Shown piece after piece: positions 22,872 through 64,000 of a stretch of DNA of 64,000 bases. The DNA comes from Tubiluchus corallicola (Eukaryota; Priapulida; Priapulimorpha; Priapulimorphida; Tubiluchidae). Position numbers and translations under genes: made by a program. Location: contig JAQGDQ010000020.1 in the NCBI GenBank assembly GCA_030141605.1, positions 620,001 to 684,000 on the forward strand, in the 5' to 3' direction. The notes below the pieces were generated by a model. That model did not search any database. It was not told the DNA's origin and saw only the letters and a program-made list of their open reading frames with translations. How positions within the stretch are numbered: the first letter of the stretch is position 1; each line of letters begins with the position of its first letter.

Positions 22872-22995
22872 CAGCATTCTTGTGCCACTCGTAAAAGACA
22901 AAAACGGCAAGCTAACAGATGTGAACAACTGCCACCCTGTCAAGTATCTCAAGCAAACTCTTGGAATCCCTTCTGTTGTGCCGTTACTATGGTAA
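22872..22995 (+). mobile_element. Continuation of the decayed LINE after the hAT insertion
   Basis: Translates to LTDSILVPLVKDKNGKLTDV then NNCHPVKYLKQTLGIP, the conserved early RT block of CR1/L2-type elements. It joins the fragment that ends at 18424. Confidence 0.65.
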
Positions 22996-23164
22996 ACTTG
23001 CTACTATAGATGCCTATTCAGTTACAAAAAAAACACGACACGGACATGTGCATCTATATGCTTAAAAGAACGGGAAATGGCTGCAGAAAAGGAATAACGC
23101 TTACGTAGGCTGCATAAACGTGTGCATTGAAAACAATATAAACCGATTTTACCTATTCCGCATG

Positions 23165-23236
23165 TGGAAGACGCATCCGCATCTGCATGCTAGTTAATCG
23201 ACTTTATGTAGCACGCGAATGCGGATGCGTTTTCCA
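23165..23236. repeat. Short imperfect hairpin
   Basis: Two 26-bp arms (23165-23190 and 23211-23236) are inverted copies, matching at about 22 of 26 positions around the core ACGCATCCGCAT, with a 20-bp loop. There is no coding content. It could be a small foldback remnant or a structured RNA. Confidence 0.55.
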
Positions 23237-24197
23237 TATCGTTGCATCGTTACTATTTGTGAATTAACAAAAGCGGTGAGAGAAAAATACAATCTAAATT
23301 TATGTAATGTTTTGGAGTTTCGTTCAACCCTTCAACTTGCGGAAAATTTTTAAGCGATATTCTTAATTTGTTTCTGTAAGTGTGTTTCTGTAACAGATAA
23401 GTTAGCTAAAAATTTTCACTAAATTGTTATCTGGTTATTAATACCTTTTTCGATGTTATGTTAAAAAAATTTACTGCCATTGCTGTGTATTTTGCACTCT
23501 ACTTTAGCAATATTTGTAAACTAATATTTGTTTCGTTTGTAATATTGCGCGTTACACGTATCATTACACGCATTGCACGTTACACGTATTGTAAATGTAC
23601 ATGTAATCTTGTTGATCTTAATGTCAATAAAAATACTACTATTACGTTTGTTATTCTACTGATACACAACATATGATACTCATCACATGCGTGTAAGATG
23701 GGCGGATATTATTTCTGAATCTTTGTAGTTACTGTATGCTGTCACCCAAACTTTTTAATACGTATTTTTATGATTTAAGTGTGCAACTTATTAATGCTAA
23801 ACTTAGTTGTTTTAAATTTTAACAGTGCTTGTATTTTCTTAATTAAAATGGATCACTACTGGACATATAAGCTATATACAGGCACTTTTTGTATTTTGCC
23901 ATTTTTTATTCTGTAAATCATTTTATTGTGGTAGCATTTTATGCATGTATGATGCGTATATGTATGTATTATACATACGTATTGTGGTTTATATTGTACG
24001 TCTGTTCTGATATGGATTTTTGCCCGAAAAAAAGATAATCTTATCTTTATGTACCTTATCTTGTAGCGCCCCTTAATAACTCAAGTTCTTGTAATCTGTT
24101 TTGTTTATGCAGTAATCAAAGGACTTGTCTTTTAGCTGCTTACTGATTACTGGTTTCGAGTGAAGGTATGCTTTGTCATCATCGTTGGCATCACAGT
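23237..24197. other. Gene-free stretch
   Basis: AT-rich sequence with a few palindromic words (TGTATGTATTATACATACG near 23960). No gene seen. Confidence 0.4.
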
Positions 24198-24199
24198 CT

Positions 24200-24264
<65 letters not shown>

Positions 24265-24343
24265 CATCACCATCACCACCACCACCATCATCATCGTCGT
24301 CGTCGTCGTCATCATCATTATCATCATCATCATCATAATCATT
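24198..24343. repeat. CAT trinucleotide microsatellite
   Basis: Long run of CAT with CAC and CGT interruptions. The poly-His, poly-Ile and poly-Met frames it opens are artefacts. Confidence 0.95.
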
Positions 24344-25253
24344 GTAAGCCGAACCTTAAATAAATTTACAATGCAATAATGCAATACAGGCAATTTAGTG
24401 GTGCTAGTGCTATTACGTATCTAATGTTTATCTAATATTTATTTTAAAGCCAACGTTTTTTACTTTTCTTTTATTACAATTATAATAACAATGATAGTCA
24501 TAGTAAATACTGTAAATACTAATGTTTTAGTTAATTATAAAAAATCATATAAGTTAAACCCAAAAGACAGAACAGATAAAATATAATTTTTCCTTCGTGA
24601 AGAAATTCTACGCAGCAGTCAAAAAATAACGATAATTTAATGATGTAATTGCATCCATGAACTATACGAAGCAAATATACTAAATTCTTTCAACTGTACA
24701 CTAAAAATTATAACTTGATGTACAAAATTAATGCGTCCTTTGTTCACAATATGACATTCAGGCATAATATTTACAAATTATTCATAATTAAAGTACAAAA
24801 TTATAATAATATTAACTTAAAAGATAAACAAACTTTGACAAATACTTTGATCTGCCTTTGTTAGCACCGAACTGACTTCTAAATTTTATTAATAAATTTA
24901 CAAACAAGTTGAGTATGTAACAACGAACGTATAGTACAACATTATTTACAATAAAATTACAAACAAATACAATTACTTAATCTTAATATGTACGAAACAT
25001 TACTTTCTTCTCATCTATAGGCTTATAAACTAATGACAAGATCAATTTAGAAAATTTATACTTATCAAGTACTTCAACCGACACAAACGTTTTATGAAAC
25101 ACCTATGACACATAGCGCAAAAGTCAAGCAAAGCCAATTTGCTTTGGAAATTGAAAACCGCCTCAAGCATGAATTACATTTATACAAACGAGACATCTAC
25201 CTGTTCGTAAACTTGTTGCTGCAAATGATTTAATTAGTATAATACCTAGTACG
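24344..25253. other. 3' flank of the GFR-alpha-like gene
   Basis: AT-rich; probably includes its 3' UTR (ATTAAA near 25228, AATAAA candidate near 24887, both on the minus strand). No other gene seen. Confidence 0.4.
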
Positions 25254-60154
<34,901 letters not shown>

Positions 60155-63079
60155 AAGACTGTTTTGGCCAGCAAACAAACGACTTGACAGAGCTGTTTTT
60201 ACTTCTTCATATTGAGAATGTAATTAATAAACCATCACAGAACACCACCTTTTCCCAGTCCATACATAAACGTTTAAGCGAAAGCGTTGTTTTCTATTTT
60301 TAGGTTTGTTCATTGTTCATTCACAGTAGAAGCCCCGTCCATCTCTAATGCGCTGCTTTGGGCATCGATTGAGAACTAAATTGTTAAGCTTGCCACGAGA
60401 AACCTTCTCAGGTTTATTTTATTCAATTGTCTGCGCTCAGTTGTAAGCACACTGAATCGTCAAACAGATGCGTACTTACGAAGTTTGGTTTCACTGGAAA
60501 GAAATCTTCAAAGTGCGTCAGAAATGCCACTGCAGGAGTTAGGTGCACTAATTTGAATCAATTGTCGCTAATGACAATACTGTAATAGCATGTGTGAAGT
60601 ATGTTATAATTAGACTTCGTTTATTCATTTATCATGTGTCAAAGTGCTTACAAATGACGTGCTACTTACATTTCACGAAATTGTAGTCTAAAACGATGTC
60701 AAAATAAGGACAGCCTTTATGATAACATATTACGAAATGTATTATTCACCTTTAAACAGTCACTATAGCTTAAAAATTCCAGGCTCGTAATTTGCAAATC
60801 AAACCTACATATATTTGCCTCCGTGTTTGCAGAAATGCAGTGCTCAAATGACTATTATACGAGCGTTTTCACACATTTTGCGGAAATTAAATTCCGCACT
60901 GCACACAATCAACTTCCTGGCGTTCTCGAACGCAGTGTAAAGTTGTTTGGTTTCTATCTTGGCTTCTTGTTCCCCCCAGTAGTCAACACAGGCATTGATG
61001 CATTGATTCCTCCTGTGGTATGTCATCAGCGTCGAAAAACTCCAAAGAGCAATGTCAACACAACGTGAAACAAAGAAACCACAGACTAGACCAACTAGAG
61101 CAATGGTCTATGTGTAAGCAAACACATGTTGACATACGCGCACGCAAAATTCTTCGATCGCAAATGACTTGATTATGACAACATTGAAAACCACACTCTT
61201 TCATCGTTTAAGTTAAGCCTCTGTCAGATATTAGCTAATATTTGATTAATAATCTTTAATTAACCGGCACTGTCACGCATAGTAATGCACAGTGAGCCCA
61301 GTGCAGTAATCCGAGGGAAACTTTTCTGTCGAAGTTCACTAGAAATGTAGTATAGATTAGGAATTGTACTCAACGCAAAGGCTACTGTGGACGGTATCGT
61401 GCTACGCATATTGATAGAGATAACACTGCACAATCAAATTATGTGTCCGTCTAAATGGCTCTACCGTTTAAATAATGACTCTTTAATAGACATGGAGCAT
61501 TACAATGTACGAATGAAGGCCTCTGCTTCTTTTGGAAAAGAATATCAGCTCCAAAGCGTAACATAATTATACCACAATATAAGATTCATTTTTCAACTGA
61601 GGATTCTCCGAGAATAACCACTGTTACCCCAAATAAAAAGAAAGCGCCTGTACATGTACATCAGGCAAACGAAATCACTCAGGTTGAGTAATTTTATTAT
61701 TTTTATTTCTATCATTATTTGAAAATCCTTGACATTGAATAGGCAATTTACAAGATAGACATCTTACAAGGGTTACTCAAACTGAACAGCTAGCTTACTT
61801 ATAAGACAAAATAACAGTTTGTTTTCTGTTTTGTAATGAAGGTTAGGCAACAATGAACCACACCAGTAAATGGATGCATGAAAGCCAAAAAACTTGCTTC
61901 TGAATGACTTCAACTGCCTATTGCGTCATTGACGTAGGATGTACCCGCATCCGAACGTGATTCAAATTCATCTACTGGTTCAATGTCTCACCTTAGGGGA
62001 TGATCCTTGATAGTGATCCAAATCCCAGCCCAGTCACAGCCATCTACATTAAGTAAGGATTGAGTTGGATCCCTGTCCCGCTCCTAACGAACTGAGCAAA
62101 ATACTACCCACCGACTCTCAGTTACCAGTTACTGAAGAAACCAGTTATTATAATGTTGGGCATCAGTTTACTGAGTTTGTGTAAGAAAATTATTGTTATT
62201 TCATCGTTGAATTTAACTAAACATCCAGATTTTTTATATAAAACTTTTGCTGTAAAGGCAAGCAATACAAGTCAGATACAAGTAAGGTCCGTTACTAATC
62301 TGTTAAGCTACCTTTTAATCCCATTATAGGCCACTTCGTTTAAATATGCTTTCTTAATCTCATTAATGGCACTATAAGACAAATTTTCTGGAGCAACAAC
62401 AAGAACATATATCAGAGAATTAAACAAACAAACAATTAAACAAAACCCGCAACTTTACTGAATAACGCTGATACAGTTTCTTCGGATACAGTAAATACAA
62501 CACGATTTGCGAAAGATCAAGTTCGACTCGATTTATTGTAGCCGGTGACTCACTGAATTCAAGACGGCAGGTCAAAAATTTCATGGGTCAACCCGGACTT
62601 TCTTCTAACATATTCGCATAAAGTCTCATGACGATCCGTCGCGAACTAGCGGAGCCTTATGCTTTTTTCGAAAATGATGTTATTTGCCGACATCTTGAAT
62701 TCAAAATGGCGGATCAAAAATCCGACTTCGTCAATCGACGCAAAATTCGTTGACATATATCCACGTGAAGTATTTTAAGTGAAATGCCATTTTTTCACAC
62801 TCGTACATTGGAATGGTTCCATCCATTAGGGAGCCATTGTATACTGGCATCTACAAGTAGGCAGGGAGGCAACAGTTCCGTGCTCGATTCACTGGTGCAT
62901 TTCCACTGGCAAGGAAGATGCTAGAAGAACATTCTGACACTTTTTAAGTCTATTATTCTGCATGTTCCTGACAATTTCTCAACTCCATCGCCGACAATTC
63001 ACTGGTGGCCAGTACGGAGGGTTGCAGTTCAAAGATTTTCCCACAAATCTGGTCCTGCAGTCTTACCACGATATTCTGA
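60155..63079. other. Upstream flank of the GFR-alpha-like gene
   Basis: Should hold its promoter. I see no gene. A short Cys-containing minus-strand frame at 60844-61026 is not supported by splice signals or family resemblance. Confidence 0.4.
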
Positions 63080-63532
63080 CGTTCAGTATTTCAGTACGGC
63101 ACCGTTGAGTCTGCGCTAAAGATTTTTTCGTCTTCAGAGTTAAGAGTTTTAGCTACTTCGCAACAGGTACCTGCTTTTACTAGAGATACACTGAATGTTG
63201 CTCAAAAACGCCGAACAAAGTTTGTTCGAAGTGCGGGCAAACCTCAACTGCTGTATGAAAACCATGTAGCACATCATGTGGTTTCCTGGATACCGCATTT
63301 TTCTACATCTACCGACAAGTTTTCTTTATCTGCAGCCGAGGATACTGCAGATACTGTTAGACCTTCGAGCCAAAGACACAAAATTATTTCTCTCACCTTA
63401 TTACATGCGAAAGTAAACTACTCTTCAATTTTGGTACTTGAACTTGTAATCGGAAAATCCCTAATTCAAGTACAGTTTCAGTCTCGAATTTTCACACTTT
63501 TTCTTTCTTGCTTAGTTTCAAAAATTTTGTAA
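63080..63532 (+). other. Open reading stretch of about 150 codons, possible exon
   Basis: A stop-free plus-strand stretch without an ATG near its start. Translation includes YGTVESALKIFSSSELRVLA and NVAQKRRTKFVRSAGKPQLL, ending in TAA at 63532. A TTCAG lies at its 5' end and could be an acceptor. No family is recognised; it may be a chance frame or a decayed repeat. Confidence 0.2.
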
Positions 63533-64000
63533 GCATGTGGGTTTATCCCGACACACAAACATATTAATAACAATTTAAAACCTACAGAGTGCATCTATAT
63601 AAGTATATAGCTTATCTCTTGGGTAGACGTTCGCACAAAGCTGCCAGTGACTAATAGATGAAAACTTATTTCGAATGTTCCTTATGCACATTAAGTTTTA
63701 TATTCTTGGAATCGCTTTGTCTCAAGTGAGTGATAAATGCCGCCTCTGCATCATTTCCATTCAAAACTCGCTGTAGTGTTGACCGAAAACGGCGTTCAGA
63801 CAATTTCTAGATCAATTTTCGTTTGGCATCGACTGTCGTACACTTATATTTCTGGAAAACATTTAGCGGATCGAGTTGGCGGCGACACTGCCAGATATCT
63901 TTTTGTCATATTAGACTTATTGGTTTAGACAGATCGAAACCTAATAACCAAGATGATTGCCGCTATTTCCAAATAGTTGTTTCTGCGGTCAAAATTTTAA
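63533..64000. other. Window end, nothing recognised
   Basis: A 63-codon frame at 63737-63928 has no visible support. Confidence 0.4.

Noticed and set aside
24160-24393. Regular CAT repeats considered as a CRISPR-like array
   Set aside because: They are a simple microsatellite without spacers, in animal DNA.
60823-61068. Opposing frames of 60-81 codons upstream of the GFR-like gene
   Set aside because: No signal peptide, splice context or family resemblance on either strand.

Overview
The window is animal nuclear DNA. It is AT-rich and gene-poor, its genes are split by GT-AG introns, and it carries several kinds of non-LTR retrotransposon, hAT-type DNA elements and long microsatellites. Two genes can be named: a GDNF-receptor-alpha-like receptor and the ciliary dynein-regulatory-complex subunit IQCG/DRC9. 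Together they indicate a metazoan with motile cilia or flagella, most likely an invertebrate. The sequence alone does not fix the phylum. All exon models were built by hand from splice signals, reading phase and paralogue comparison.

Region 1 (1-16.7 kb) holds three paralogous genes for secreted proteins that I do not recognise, called here A (+, 3 exons, 291 aa), B (-, 3 exons, 242 aa) and C (-, 6 exons, 670 aa). They share a signal-peptide exon ending in phase 0, a YYDIP motif, a phase-2 intron after a Gly-rich stretch, a following Tyr codon, an LP(D/G)R motif, and a TATA-like box 90-105 bp upstream of the ATG. C carries an extra 1.3-kb coding exon. A possible two-exon gene for a small secreted protein lies antisense in intron 1 of A. 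Between B and C lie a decayed CR1-like LINE and an inverted array of roughly 180-bp repeats.

Region 2 (17.5-23 kb) is a four-deep transposon nest. A decayed LINE is split by a hAT-type element with matching 8-bp flanks. That element contains a 5'-truncated RTE-like fragment and, next to it, an I/jockey-type element with perfect 13-bp target duplications. The last element keeps its endonuclease and RNase H regions but has lost its reverse transcriptase.

Region 3 (25.2-60.2 kb) is one minus-strand gene with 16 coding exons (1106 aa; every phase is consistent). It encodes a GFR-alpha-like receptor: signal peptide, two GDNF-receptor modules, a long Thr/Ala-rich and acidic linker, two further modules, a second Thr-rich stalk, a Cys-containing C-terminal region and a hydrophobic tail. 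The intronless IQCG gene sits on the opposite strand inside its eighth intron. Intron 1 is about 17 kb and holds only repeats.

Region 4 (60.2-64 kb) has no gene I can support, only one open stretch at 63.08-63.53 kb.
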